Shown here: one piece after another, positions 28,197-37,443 of the stretch
Numbering within the stretch: position 1 is the first letter of the stretch
How the letters are laid out: the number at the start of each line of letters is the position of its first letter
Position numbers and translations under genes: made by a program
Assembly: GCF_016583905.1 (NCBI RefSeq)
Contig: NZ_NRRY01000002.1
Coordinates: 62,001 to 126,000 of the forward strand
Reading direction: 5' to 3'
Length of the DNA: 64,000 nucleotides
Origin: Lamprobacter modestohalophilus
GTDB lineage: Bacteria; Pseudomonadota; Gammaproteobacteria; Chromatiales; Chromatiaceae
Notes under the pieces: generated by a model
What the model was told of the DNA's origin: nothing
Database searches by the model: none
Seen by the model: the letters and a program-made list of their open reading frames with translations, nothing else

Positions 28197-28715
28197 CTAG
28201 TTTGCGCCAGCATCCATCGCCTTGATCACCGCGTCGGTGAGGTCGCCATCCTCGTCGAGATAGACGACGCCGGCTTGGTTCGCCTCGAAGACCGCGTCGA
28301 TCTTTCGCTTCTTAGCGACGCTGATCACCGCATCGCGGGCGGGCTTCAAGATCTTCTGGCCCTCCTGCTGCTGGGCCTGCGCGAGCTGCTGCTGGATCTT
28401 TGCGAAGTCCTGTTCGAACTGCTTGATCCGACCGATAATCTCCTCTTCGGTCTTTTCGACTTGAGCGGTGCTCATCAAGGGTTTGTCGCGCTCAAGCTTC
28501 TGTTGCAGCTGGCGGATGGCGGCCTCTTCTTCGGCGAAGGCTTGTTGTTCGTCACCGAACCGCTCTTGCAGATTGGCCTGAGCCGTCTTGCCGAGCTGGC
28601 TTTCCTCCAAGACCCGCTGCATGTCGACATAACCGATCTCGCTGGCCAAGGTCGGGGTGGCGATGGCCAATGGGATTGCGATCAAAAGACCGAGGATGGA
28701 AAAACGGTGATTCAT
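28197..28715 (-). CDS. OmpH/Skp-family periplasmic chaperone
   Basis: 172 residues from ATG 28715, preceded by AGGAG. Signal peptide ending TPTLAS, then the family opening IGYVDMQRVLEESQLGK, a long charged coiled coil (about residues 45-115), and the C-terminal beta region (VFEANQAGVVYLDEDGDLTDAVIKAM). Skp holds unfolded outer-membrane proteins in the periplasm. The usual bamA-skp-lpxD context is absent, so this may be a second Skp-like protein. Confidence 0.88.
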   Translation of the reverse strand: MNHRFSILGLLIAIPLAIATPTLASEIGYVDMQRVLEESQLGKTAQANLQERFGDEQQAFAEEEAAIRQLQQKLERDKPLMSTAQVEKTEEEIIGRIKQFEQDFAKIQQQLAQAQQQEGQKILKPARDAVISVAKKRKIDAVFEANQAGVVYLDEDGDLTDAVIKAMDAGAN

Positions 28716-28998
28716 GGCTGAGCTCCTAGGGGGCTGGACGGATGGGCCTCCTGTCATGCTGGAAGCCGCGGCTGTGGCGCGTAATTGTATACCGCTTGCC
28801 GCGCATCAAGTGCTTCGTCTGCTGGCAGCGCGACCAGGGATGGGCCTGAGTGTTCGTGCTCAGCGCAGCCATTGGGCCCGGATTTGGCCGAGCGGCGACC
28901 GGATGGCGCGGAAACTGGGCGTAGGCGTTACAATTCAAGGTTACTTGATATCTTGCTGCTGACGGGCCCTGGGCTCGCGGTGCCGGAGGTTGGAACGC

Positions 28999-29526
28999 AT
29001 GGCGGGCTCCCTACAGGATCAACTGGTGAAGGCCGGGCTGGCGACCGAGCAGCAGGCCCGGAGCACCAAGTCGAAGAAGCGTAAGCAGAAGCGCTCTGGA
29101 GCCCAGCCTCCGGACGCCGCCCAGCGCCAGCAGGCGGCTGAGGCTGCCGCCGAGAAGCGCAAGCGCGATCAGGAGCTGAATCGCCAGCGCGACGAGGAGG
29201 CGAAGCGTAAGGCTGAGCAGATCGCGCTTTGGCAGCTGGTGCGCGATAACCGAATCGCGCGCTCGGTGGCCGATACCGCCTACAATTTCACCGACGGCAA
29301 GGCCTTGAAGCGACTCTACGTCAGCGCTGCCCAGCATCGCGATCTGGTTGCTGGGGGCCTAGCCATCGTGCGTCATGACGATTTCTACGAGCTGGTTCCG
29401 GCGGCCGTCGCCGAGCGTCTCGCGAGCGCCGAGCCGGCGTTGGTACTGGTGCATAATCAGCCAGAGTCGGAGGACGGCGATGACGAGTATGCCGATTTCA
29501 AGGTGCCTGACGACTTGATGTGGTGA
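28999..29526 (+). CDS. DUF2058 (YaiL-like) protein
   Basis: 175 residues from ATG 28999 with GGAGG nine bases upstream. N-terminal SLQDQLVKAGLATEQQA, then a very basic Lys/Arg/Gln-rich helix (about 25-80), then a conserved C-terminal domain (YNFTDGKALKRLYVSAAQHRDL). The family is described as nucleoprotein/polynucleotide-associated but no activity is proven. Followed closely by the NYN-domain gene. Confidence 0.88.
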   Translation: MAGSLQDQLVKAGLATEQQARSTKSKKRKQKRSGAQPPDAAQRQQAAEAAAEKRKRDQELNRQRDEEAKRKAEQIALWQLVRDNRIARSVADTAYNFTDGKALKRLYVSAAQHRDLVAGGLAIVRHDDFYELVPAAVAERLASAEPALVLVHNQPESEDGDDEYADFKVPDDLMW

Positions 29527-29572
29527 TCCCGGTTGGTGATCGCCGCTGGTGATCGCGGCTGGTGATCCCCTC
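29521..29572. repeat. Four 13-bp tandem repeats starting at a stop codon
   Basis: TGGTGATCSCSGC-like unit, four copies. The first copy includes the last codon and stop of the DUF2058 gene, so the array seems to have grown from the end of that gene. Confidence 0.85.
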
Positions 29573-29593
29573 ATCTTTTGGAGCTGAAGCCCG

Positions 29594-30343
29594 ATGGCGG
29601 AAACGACTGAAAAGCGTCTCGCGTTGCTGATCGATGCCGACAACGCGCAGGCATCGGTCATCGATGGCCTGCTCGAGGAGGTTGCGAACTATGGCACCGC
29701 GCAGGTCAAGCGTATCTACGGCGATTGGACGCGTCCGAATCTCGGCGGTTGGAAGGAGGTGCTGTTGCGACACAGCATCCAGCCGCGCCAGCAGTTCGCC
29801 TATACCAAGGGCAAGAACGCGACCGATGCGGCGATGGTCATCGATGCGATGGACCTGCTGCATAGCGGCGGCTTCGATGGCTTCTGTCTGGTCTCGAGCG
29901 ACAGTGACTTCACACCGCTGGCGGCGCGGATTCGGGAGTCAGGCCTTCGGGTCTATGGGTTTGGCGAGCAGAAGACACCAGACGCCTTCGTCGCTGCTTG
30001 CGATAAGTTCATCTTCACCGAGTTGCTCAAGGGCGAGGGCGCTGCGACCAAGTCGCCGAAGCGGCTCGGTACCAAGGAGCTGCGCGCCGATGCGCGGTTG
30101 GTGACGCTGATGCGGCGTGCCGTCGAAGACACGGCCGACGATGACGGCTGGGCCGAGCTCTCGAGCGTCGGCAACACCATCAACAAGCGGGCGCCGCAGT
30201 TCGATCAGCGCAGCTACGGCTATGCCAAGCTCAGCGAGCTGATCAAGGCGACCAAGCTGTTCGAGGTGCAGGCGCGGCTGATCGGCGACGGGCCAAGTAA
30301 GCACTACTACATCCGCGATACGCGCGCGGTCGAGGGCGATTGA
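29594..30343 (+). CDS. NYN-domain RNase-like protein with OST-HTH (LOTUS) domain
   Basis: 249 residues. Residues 8-150 form a NYN (PIN-like) nuclease domain with its acidic residues: LIDADNAQ, KNATDAAMVIDAMDLL and SSDSDFTPLA. Residues about 165-245 resemble an OST-HTH/LOTUS domain (RLVTLMRRAVEDTADDDGWA and YGYAKLSELIKAT), an RNA/G-quadruplex-binding module. Predicted to cut or bind RNA. It follows the DUF2058 gene on the same strand at short distance. Confidence 0.88.
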   Translation: MAETTEKRLALLIDADNAQASVIDGLLEEVANYGTAQVKRIYGDWTRPNLGGWKEVLLRHSIQPRQQFAYTKGKNATDAAMVIDAMDLLHSGGFDGFCLVSSDSDFTPLAARIRESGLRVYGFGEQKTPDAFVAACDKFIFTELLKGEGAATKSPKRLGTKELRADARLVTLMRRAVEDTADDDGWAELSSVGNTINKRAPQFDQRSYGYAKLSELIKATKLFEVQARLIGDGPSKHYYIRDTRAVEGD

Positions 30344-30365
30344 GTCGGCGCGACCAGTCGAAAAT

Positions 30366-30397
30366 CCGAGCAATCGACAACCCGAGCAGTCGACAAC
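30366..30397. repeat. Two 16-bp tandem repeats
   Basis: CCGAGCARTCGACAAC occurs twice in tandem, followed by a partial third copy, shortly after the NYN gene stop. Confidence 0.85.
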
Positions 30398-30500
30398 CCG
30401 AGTTGGCCGCCCTGCGCAGCTGCCTACTTTCTGCTCCCCGATGATTGCCTTAGCGTGGTCCTCAAATCGTTAAGGAGTTGATGGACAGTTTCTTGGCTCC

Positions 30501-31268
30501 ATGCTGATGACACTGATCGATACCCACTGCCATCTCGATGTTGACGCATTCGATGTCGATCGCGCCGAGGTCTTGGCCGCTGCGCGGTCTGTCGGCGTGG
30601 AATCGATCGTGGTACCCGGGATCGATGCCGCGGGCTGGGATAAGCTGCTCGGGATCTGTGCGAGCGACGCTGGGCTCTATCCCGCGCTTGGCCTGCATCC
30701 GGTCTATCTGGAGCGGCACGCCGACGGCGATCTGGCCGCACTCGAGCAGCGCTTGGCCACCGCCAAACCGGTCGCGATTGGCGAGATCGGGCTCGATTTC
30801 CATGCCAAGGATGCTGACCGTGATCGGCAGCTGGCACTCTGCTGTGCCCAGCTCGCGATCGCTCGTGAGGCGCGGCTACCGGTGCTCTTGCATGTGCGCA
30901 AGGCGCATGAGGAGATGCTGCGGCTGTTGACTGAGACGCCGGTGATTGGCGGCACGGCGCATGCGTTTAATGGCAGCCTGCAGCAGGCGCAACGCTATAT
31001 CGACCTCGGCTTCTGTATCGGTTTCGGCGGCATGCTCACCTTCGAACGCTCGAGCCGCCTGCGCCGCCTGGCCGCCGAGCTGCCACTCGAGGCGATCGTG
31101 CTCGAGACCGATGCGCCTGATCTGACTGTCGCCTCGCACCACTATCAACGCAACAGTCCGGCTTATCTGCCCGAGGTCGCGCAGGCCTTGGCGGCGGTGC
31201 GCGGTGAGGAGCCTGTTCGGATTGCTGCGCAAACGACCGCCAACGCGCGCCGACACCTCCTCGGGTGA
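30501..31268 (+). CDS. TatD-family metal-dependent hydrolase (YjjV-like)
   Basis: 255 residues with the TatD metal ligands: DTHCHLD at the N-terminus, GEIGLDFH (Glu), LHVRKAH, HAFNGS and ETDAPDL. TatD proteins are 3'-5' exonucleases or general phosphoesterases acting on DNA/RNA ends. The size and PALGLHPVYLERH segment resemble the YjjV branch. ATG at 30501 or 30507 are both possible. Confidence 0.92.
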   Translation: MLMTLIDTHCHLDVDAFDVDRAEVLAAARSVGVESIVVPGIDAAGWDKLLGICASDAGLYPALGLHPVYLERHADGDLAALEQRLATAKPVAIGEIGLDFHAKDADRDRQLALCCAQLAIAREARLPVLLHVRKAHEEMLRLLTETPVIGGTAHAFNGSLQQAQRYIDLGFCIGFGGMLTFERSSRLRRLAAELPLEAIVLETDAPDLTVASHHYQRNSPAYLPEVAQALAAVRGEEPVRIAAQTTANARRHLLG

Positions 31269-31390
31269 TGCGCGGGTGAAGGCGCTAGAGCATTTGCCCA
31301 TGAGCGCCACGAACAATACAGAATGCGGCAGAAGACGAGCACGGAACAGTGACGTGCCTGCCGGCTGCTGCCGAGTAGGGAGGTGATTTG

Positions 31391-32158
31391 ATGTCAGAGG
31401 ATGAGGCGCTGGCGACGACTGGCGCACCGGCTGGGCTCTCCGAGCGCACGCGCATCCTGATCGGCGATCAGGGTGTCGAGCGTTTGCGCGCCGCGCGGGT
31501 GTTGGTCGCCGGGCTCGGTGGTGTCGGCTCCTATGCGGCTGAGGCGCTGGCGCGTGCCGGCGTTGGTGAGCTGATCCTGGCTGATTGCGATACGGTCGCT
31601 GCGTCTAATATCAACCGGCAGCTCTGTGCGTTACAGAGCACGCTCGGCGAGCACAAGTCCGAGGTCATGCGTCGGCGCGTCCTCGATATCAATCCGGCCT
31701 GCCAGGTGACCCTGATCCAAGCGTTTCTCGCTGCCGATGAACTGCCATCGCTGATTGCCAATGGTGGCTACGATCAGGTCGTCGATGCGATCGACAGTCT
31801 GAATAGCAAGCTAGCGCTGCTGAGTACTGCGGTTGATTCGAGCACGCCGCTCGTCAGTAGCATGGGTGCTGGCGGCCGGATTGACCCGGCCCGGATTCGC
31901 GTCGGCGACCTGATGGATAGCAACGGCTGCCCGCTAGCCCGTAAGGTGCGCCAGCAACTACGCAGGCGCGGTTACGGCCGAGGCATTACCGCGGTCTGGT
32001 CAGACGAGCCACCGCGTCCTCCGCTTGCGCCTGAGCCCACGTCGCGAGGTCGAGCGCGAGCTGTTAACGGCACCATCAGTTATCTACCTGGGCTCTTCGG
32101 TTTGACCCTGGCTGGGTTGTGCGTGCAGCGGCTTTTGCAAGTCGAGGAGCCTGGTTGA
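31391..32158 (+). CDS. tcdA: tRNA threonylcarbamoyladenosine dehydratase
   Basis: About 255 residues of the E1/ThiF/MoeB superfamily. ATP-binding GLGGVGSYAAEALARAGVG, the Asp of LADCDTVAASNINRQ, and VDAIDSLNSKLAL are clear and match TcdA (YgdL/CsdL), which uses ATP to cyclise t6A37 of tRNA to ct6A. ATG 31391 follows GGGAGGTG closely; a TTG lies one codon upstream. The C-terminal hydrophobic segment of the family is present. Confidence 0.9.
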   Translation: MSEDEALATTGAPAGLSERTRILIGDQGVERLRAARVLVAGLGGVGSYAAEALARAGVGELILADCDTVAASNINRQLCALQSTLGEHKSEVMRRRVLDINPACQVTLIQAFLAADELPSLIANGGYDQVVDAIDSLNSKLALLSTAVDSSTPLVSSMGAGGRIDPARIRVGDLMDSNGCPLARKVRQQLRRRGYGRGITAVWSDEPPRPPLAPEPTSRGRARAVNGTISYLPGLFGLTLAGLCVQRLLQVEEPG

Positions 32159-32274
32159 TGAAAAAGGGCACAGCCTTGCACAACCTTGCACAACACTGCG
32201 CAACGATACAGCGGAAATGATCTGATCTGCTGGGCTAATCCGTTTCAGGGTTCGGTCCCCTGATCACTCCCTGA

Positions 32275-33087
32275 TCACTCCCTAATGCCGAGCTCCCGCT
32301 CGATCTCCTCACCAGCACGCAGACTGAGTTCGACGCGCCGGTTGCGGGCCCGCTGCTCGGCCGTGTCGTTCGGCTCTAGAGGGCGCGTTTCGGCATGCCC
32401 GAGGACGATTAGGCGCCACGGCTCAAGGGTTGGGTTCTTGAGGAGAACATTCGTCACCGCGGCAGCTCGCATCGCCGAGAGATCCCAGTTGCTTTGGAAC
32501 CGCTGGCTGTTGATCGGGACATTATCGGTATGGCCGTCGACTGCGATATAGCCAGGCATCTCGCTCAATTCGCTTGAGAGCGCCTCGAGCAAGGTCTCGA
32601 AGGAACCGCTGATCTCGGCCGATCCTGACGGAAAACTCCCTTTTTCATCGATGCGGATGATGATATCCAGCCCATCGCGCTCGACGGCCACATTGCCGCC
32701 CGTCTCGACCTCGCGAATGGTTTCGGTCAGTCGCTCCTGAAGCTCGCTGAGTCGCTCAACGACGCGGGAGTCGATCTCGCCTGAGGCGAGCGTGGGTTTT
32801 TCAACACTGGTCTTTTGGCGAATTTCCTCGAACGGGATGGGCTCGACGCGACCCGGCGTAAACTCACGCATGATTGGGCTAGTGCCCATCGGGATCGCCT
32901 CTACTGGGACGTCCCGTTGCACACCAAAGGCCTTGGAGAGCTCGCCGGCGAGGCGTTTGAAGCGGATCGCATCGATTTCCGCAAACGATAGCATTAGCAC
33001 GAAGAAACAGAGCAATAGGGTCATCAGGTCAGCATAGGTCACCATCCAGGATGGTATCTTGGAGCACTTAACGCGCTTCTTAGACAT
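32275..33087 (-). CDS. pomB: Flagellar stator protein PomB/MotB
   Basis: 270 residues from ATG 33087, overlapping the end of pomA by 8 bases. One TM helix carries the ion-carrying Asp20 (TYADLMTLLLCFFVLMLSF); residues 140-265 are the OmpA-like peptidoglycan-binding domain (VDGHTDNVPIN and NRRVELSL). The sequence after the helix (DAIRFKRLAGELSKAFGVQ, then GTSPIMREFTPGRVEP) matches Vibrio PomB much better than E. coli MotB, and Cys27 occupies the PomB position. This points to a Na+-driven motor; ion use is inferred. Confidence 0.88.
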   Translation of the reverse strand: MSKKRVKCSKIPSWMVTYADLMTLLLCFFVLMLSFAEIDAIRFKRLAGELSKAFGVQRDVPVEAIPMGTSPIMREFTPGRVEPIPFEEIRQKTSVEKPTLASGEIDSRVVERLSELQERLTETIREVETGGNVAVERDGLDIIIRIDEKGSFPSGSAEISGSFETLLEALSSELSEMPGYIAVDGHTDNVPINSQRFQSNWDLSAMRAAAVTNVLLKNPTLEPWRLIVLGHAETRPLEPNDTAEQRARNRRVELSLRAGEEIERELGIRE

Positions 33088-33886
33088 TGCCGGCCTCGTC
33101 GCTTGTCTCCGCCGCCTGATCTGCATCGGCGTCGTTACGCTTCTCCCTGCGCTCTTGGGACAGGTAGGTCATCAGCATCTGCTCGACAATCCGGGGGTTG
33201 CGGCCCTGTTGGATGGCGAGCAGGGCGTCGGTCCAGAGCGATTGCAATTGTTCTTGATGCAAGGTCCGGAGCTCTAGCTTCTCGGCAATCGGGGTCGCAA
33301 TCACATTGGCAATCAGCACGCCGTAGAGGGTGGTCAGCAGGGCGACTGCCATCGCTGGCCCGATCGAGGCCGGGTCCGACATGTTCGACAGCATGTCCAC
33401 CAGGCCAATCAGGGTTCCGATCATCCCCATTGCTGGTGCGACATCGGCAAGCAGCGTGAATGCGCGGGCACCTGAGCGATTGCGCTCTAGTGTCAGCAAG
33501 CGCTCTTTGTCGAGCACCTCCCTGAGCATGTCCGGTGCGTATCCATCGGCCAGCATCTGCAGCCCTTGAGCGAGGAATTTCGAGCTGCTTTCATGATCCT
33601 CGAGCGCAAGGAGGCCGCTCTTGCGTGCGACCTTGGCGATATCGAGCATCTCGTCGATGGTCGATTCAACGTCCGGTAAGCTGGACTTAAACGCCTTGAC
33701 GGCCGCTTTCAATGCATTGCGTGCCTCCGAAAAGCTCATCTGCGAGAGCACAATCAGGATGCTACCGCCAATAACGATGAGCAGGCTCACTGGATTGACG
33801 AAGACCAGCGGCGAACTTCCAAGCGATATTGCCGCTACGATCATGATCGTGGCGCCGAGCATCCCGATAATGGTCGCCAAGTCCAT
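33080..33886 (-). CDS. pomA: Flagellar stator protein PomA/MotA
   Basis: 268 residues with four hydrophobic segments and the MotA/PomA core (RSGARAFTLLADVAPAMGMIGTLIGLVDMLSNM and VALLTTLYGVLIANVIATPIAEKLE). N-terminal MDLATIIGMLGATIMIVAAI is PomA-like. Forms the rotor-driving stator with the overlapping pomB product. The charged tail after residue 240 is Asp/Ala-rich. No other flagellar gene is nearby. Confidence 0.9.
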   Translation of the reverse strand: MDLATIIGMLGATIMIVAAISLGSSPLVFVNPVSLLIVIGGSILIVLSQMSFSEARNALKAAVKAFKSSLPDVESTIDEMLDIAKVARKSGLLALEDHESSSKFLAQGLQMLADGYAPDMLREVLDKERLLTLERNRSGARAFTLLADVAPAMGMIGTLIGLVDMLSNMSDPASIGPAMAVALLTTLYGVLIANVIATPIAEKLELRTLHQEQLQSLWTDALLAIQQGRNPRIVEQMLMTYLSQERREKRNDADADQAAETSDEAGNV

Positions 33887-34327
33887 GTTATAGCCTCTTT
33901 AGGTCAACTGCCCGAACGGTGTGTTTTACTGGGATGAGCGCGGGAGTGCAATGGAGGCGCTGCCCGCGGTGGGTGATGATACCTCTTTTTCGTCGACTTT
34001 AAGGCGATTGCCGGAAAAGCGCTTTCCGAATGGTGCGGGATTGTCGTTTGCCATCAAGGCGTCTCGTCGGGAGCATCGCCGGGCGATGTGGCTGACGACC
34101 CGACGCAGCAGGCGAGCGAGAAGACGAGCGAGAAGACCATCGAAAAGACCAGGAAGGCAGGGTGCGCTTTGCGAGAAATCGCCTAAGGGCAGGAGCGCTG
34201 TCGTAAGCCGGCCGGTTGCCGTGGAGCCGAAAAAGATGGGCTCAATATCACGCTGAGGTGGACATGGTCAACCGAGCCCACTCCGCGCGGGGAGTGGGCT
34301 CAGCTCATCTGCTTGAGCTGATCTGGC
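33887..34327. other. Spacer between divergent/convergent units, no supported gene
   Basis: It contains the pomA upstream region and, near the far end, the hydrogenase terminator hairpin. A 111-codon plus-strand frame (33921-34256) is Arg/Ser-rich, includes an AGACGAGCGAGA repeat (about 34115-34140) and has no recognisable domain; not called. Confidence 0.5.
34274..34301 (-). terminator. Terminator hairpin after hynL
   Basis: Perfect 11-bp inverted repeat GAGCCCACTCC/GGAGTGGGCTC with a 6-base loop, 27 bases beyond the hynL stop. No strong U-run. Confidence 0.6.
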
Positions 34328-36112
34328 TCAGCTCACCTTGATCTCGATCGCCTCGCCCGTCTCCGGGTCCGAAAGGTGGACTGCACAGGCAATACAGGGG
34401 TCAAAGGAGTGGATAGTACGCAAGATCTCCAGCGGCTGATGCGCATCATGCAGCTGGGTGTTGTCGGCTAACGCTGCCTCGTAAGCACCGGGAATGCCAG
34501 AGGGATCGCGCGGGCCAGCATTCCAGGTCGAGGGCACCACGGCCTGATAGTTCGCGATCTTCTCGTTCTCGATCACGATCCAGTGCCCAAGCGCCCCGCG
34601 TGGGGCCTCCATGTAGCCGGCGCCGCGGGCCTGCTTCGGCCAGCTGGACGGCTCCCAGAGGGCATCATTGAAGGTCTGGGTATCACCGGCGCGGATGTTG
34701 GCGACCAAGGCGTCGTACCAGGTCTGCATGGCATCGGCGACGATCTTCGATTCCAGCGTGCGGGCGGCGGTGCGCCCGAGCGTCGAGAACAGCCCCTCGA
34801 CGGGTAGGCCCAGGGTGGTCAGTGAATAGTCGACCAGCTCCTTGGCCTGCGCATGCGCCGGTGCACTACTGTCCGCATAGAGCAGCAGCATGCGCGCGAG
34901 TGGCCCGACCTCGACCGAGTTGTTGTTCCAGCGTGGCGATTTGAGCCAGGAGTAGCCGTCGTCGACATTGAGCTGCTTGTAGGGAGGCTTGGGACCGCCG
35001 CGGTCGTCGTAGTCGAGCTTGGTCTCGCCGTCATACGGGTGCAATCCGGCCTGCTTGCCGTCCTTGTAGTCGTACCAGGCGTGGGCAACGAACTCTTGGA
35101 TCTCGCCCTCCGCGTGCAGATCGACCGGATGGATCGTGCTGAGATCGCGGTTGAGGATGGCGCCGCGCGGGAACAGGAGATCGGATAGGTCGCTGCTGTC
35201 CGCGCTCGAGCCGCTGTAGGGTAGGTCGCCGTAGCAGAGGAAGTTGCCGAGGCCTTCACCCTTCTGCGCCCAATCCTTGTAGAAGCCGGCGATGGCCAGG
35301 GTATCCGGAATGTAGACCTGTTCGACGAAGGCCTGCATGTTCTTGATCAGATCCTGGACCTGAGACAGCTTCTTGGCGTTGATGGCCGAGTCCGAGTTCA
35401 GGTCGATCGGCGAGCCGACGCCGCCGACGATGAAGTTCGGATGTGGGTTCTTGCCACCGAAGATCGCATGCAGCTTGGCCACCTCGCGCTGCCAGCCCAG
35501 GGCCTCGAGATAATGCGCGACTGCCATCAGGTTGGCCTCGGGCGGCAGCTTGTAGGCCGGATGGCCCCAATAGCCGTTGGCGAAGATGCCGAGCTGGCCA
35601 CCGTCGACGAAGGTCTTGAGCCGCTTCTGGATATCGCTGAAGTAGCCGGGCGACGACTTGCCCCAGCTGCTGGTGCCGAGATCAGCCGCGGTCTTGGCGC
35701 TGATCTGCTGCGCGAGCTGCGAGGTCGCGGCTGGGTCGGCACTGAGCGCCGAGACGACGTCCACCCAGTCCAGCGCATGCAGATGATAGAAGTGCATCAC
35801 ATGGTCATGGATGTACTGGGCGCCGATCATCAGGTTGCGGATCAGCTGCGCGTTCGGCGGGATCGGATAGTTCAGCGCATCCTCGACTGAGCGTACCGAG
35901 GCAATGCCGTGCACCAGCGTGCAGACGCCGCAGATGCGCTGTGCGTAGGCCCAGGCGTCCCGCGGGTCGCGCCCGCGCAGGATGATCTCGAGTCCGCGCA
36001 CCATGGTGCCGGACGAGTAGGCCTTGGCAATATCCTGCCCGTTCATCTCCGCCTCGATGCGCAGATGACCCTCGATGCGGGTAATGGGGTCGACGACGAC
36101 GCGCTCGCTCAT
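34328..36112 (-). CDS. hynL: [NiFe]-hydrogenase large subunit HynL
   Basis: 594 residues carrying the Ni-Fe active site. The four ligand Cys are in RICGVC (Cys61, Cys64) and DPCIACAVH (Cys573, Cys576). After His579 a 15-residue tail remains, expected to be removed by the maturation protease once nickel is inserted. It is the last gene of hynS-isp1-isp2-hynL and overlaps isp2 by 4 bases (ATGA). This split order, with large subunit after isp2, is the signature of the membrane-linked stable hydrogenase of Thiocapsa/Allochromatium. Confidence 0.96.
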   Translation of the reverse strand: MSERVVVDPITRIEGHLRIEAEMNGQDIAKAYSSGTMVRGLEIILRGRDPRDAWAYAQRICGVCTLVHGIASVRSVEDALNYPIPPNAQLIRNLMIGAQYIHDHVMHFYHLHALDWVDVVSALSADPAATSQLAQQISAKTAADLGTSSWGKSSPGYFSDIQKRLKTFVDGGQLGIFANGYWGHPAYKLPPEANLMAVAHYLEALGWQREVAKLHAIFGGKNPHPNFIVGGVGSPIDLNSDSAINAKKLSQVQDLIKNMQAFVEQVYIPDTLAIAGFYKDWAQKGEGLGNFLCYGDLPYSGSSADSSDLSDLLFPRGAILNRDLSTIHPVDLHAEGEIQEFVAHAWYDYKDGKQAGLHPYDGETKLDYDDRGGPKPPYKQLNVDDGYSWLKSPRWNNNSVEVGPLARMLLLYADSSAPAHAQAKELVDYSLTTLGLPVEGLFSTLGRTAARTLESKIVADAMQTWYDALVANIRAGDTQTFNDALWEPSSWPKQARGAGYMEAPRGALGHWIVIENEKIANYQAVVPSTWNAGPRDPSGIPGAYEAALADNTQLHDAHQPLEILRTIHSFDPCIACAVHLSDPETGEAIEIKVS

Positions 36113-37443
36113 GATTCTTCAGCCTTCTTGTTCTCGACCTCTTTCTCGACCAGATGATCGGCGATGATCTCGGTCAGCCCGACCACGGGGATGTCCATGT
36201 TGAACTCCTCTAGGCCCTCTTCGAGCTGGGTGCGGCAGGTGGCGCACATGGTCACCATGCGCTCGGGCTCGACCTCCTCGATCTGTGCCTTCTTGCGCTT
36301 GAACGCGGCCAGCTTCAGCGGCTCGGCACGCTCGTTGGAGCTAACGCCGCCGCCGGCACCGCAGCACCACTGAAATTCACCGTGCTCTTTGAGGTCGACG
36401 AAGTTGCTGGCGACCAGATCCATCAGGCTACGCTGCTGCTGCACCACGCCGCTCTTACGCGCCAGGTTGCAGGGGTCATGCATCGACAGGCGGTCCATCT
36501 CCTTGCCCTCGGTCTTGATGCGGCCGTCGGCGCGCAGCTGATCGAGCACCTCGATGATGTGGTAGACCTTGAACGGATAGGCGCGCTTGATCGCGTTCGG
36601 GCCTTCCCAGCGGATCGCCGTGTAGGCATGGCCGCACTCGGGGCTGATGACGTTCTTGACCTGCAACTGCTCAGCGGCATCGACGACGCGCTGCACCAGG
36701 GTCGCGGCGATGTCCTTGGAGCCGATCTGGATGCCGGCGTTGGTCGCCTCGAAACAGGTCTTGCTCAGGGTCCAGCTGACACCGGCGTGGTCGAAGATCT
36801 TGGTGATGGCTTCCAGGTATTCGGGGAAGTTGATGATCTCCATCGATGACAGCAGCACCAGATAGTCGGCACCTTGCTTGTCGATCGGTACCTCGAGGCC
36901 GGTGGCGGTCTCGACATGCTTGATCTGGACATCCAGTGTCTTCCACTGCAGGCCCATCGGGCTGCCGGTATTCACCGCGCGCACTGAGGCAGCGACCAGA
37001 CCTTCCGGTGAATGGCCGGAGGCGACCATGCCCTCGCGCGCCTTGCGGATCATGTAATGGATATCGTTGCCGACCGGGCAGACCATCGAGCAGCGTCCGC
37101 ACATGCTGCAGGAGTCGTAGAGCAGTGGCTCCCACTCCTCCAGCATCTCGTCGGTGATCAATGGCTTTGGCGCGCGCCCGAGCTGGGTGTCGACGCGATC
37201 TTTGACGGTCTTCTTCAGCTTGCCCCAGAGGGTGAATTCCTGCTCCCAGAGCAGCCGCATCGGCTCCAGTTTGTGGATCGGCGTGTACTTCGGGTCGCCG
37301 GTCTCGACGAAGAACGGGCAGGCCTGGGCGCAGAGGCCGCAGTGCACGCAGCTCGAGAAGAAGGCCGCAACCGGCGCGTCGATCTCCTCGCGCCAGGCAT
37401 TGAGCCCGCGCTCGACGGAAAATGAATGGGTACCCTGGGTCAT
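36109..37443 (-). CDS. isp2: Hydrogenase electron-transfer protein Isp2 (HdrD/DsrK-like)
   Basis: 444 residues. Two 4Fe-4S motifs near the N-terminus: CVHCGLCAQACPFF and CSMCGRCSMVCPVG. Two CCG-type domains follow, with SPECGHAY, DPCNLARKSG, CCGAGGG and CATCRTQLEEG. The arrangement is that of heterodisulfide reductase HdrD and DsrK. It should sit on the cytoplasmic face and exchange electrons with cytochrome b Isp1. Overlaps both neighbours by 4 bases. Confidence 0.93.
   Translation of the reverse strand: MTQGTHSFSVERGLNAWREEIDAPVAAFFSSCVHCGLCAQACPFFVETGDPKYTPIHKLEPMRLLWEQEFTLWGKLKKTVKDRVDTQLGRAPKPLITDEMLEEWEPLLYDSCSMCGRCSMVCPVGNDIHYMIRKAREGMVASGHSPEGLVAASVRAVNTGSPMGLQWKTLDVQIKHVETATGLEVPIDKQGADYLVLLSSMEIINFPEYLEAITKIFDHAGVSWTLSKTCFEATNAGIQIGSKDIAATLVQRVVDAAEQLQVKNVISPECGHAYTAIRWEGPNAIKRAYPFKVYHIIEVLDQLRADGRIKTEGKEMDRLSMHDPCNLARKSGVVQQQRSLMDLVASNFVDLKEHGEFQWCCGAGGGVSSNERAEPLKLAAFKRKKAQIEEVEPERMVTMCATCRTQLEEGLEEFNMDIPVVGLTEIIADHLVEKEVENKKAEES

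Noticed and set aside
33921-34256. 111-codon frame in the pomA upstream spacer
   Set aside because: Arg/Ser-rich, repeat-containing and without ribosome site or homology I can recognise.
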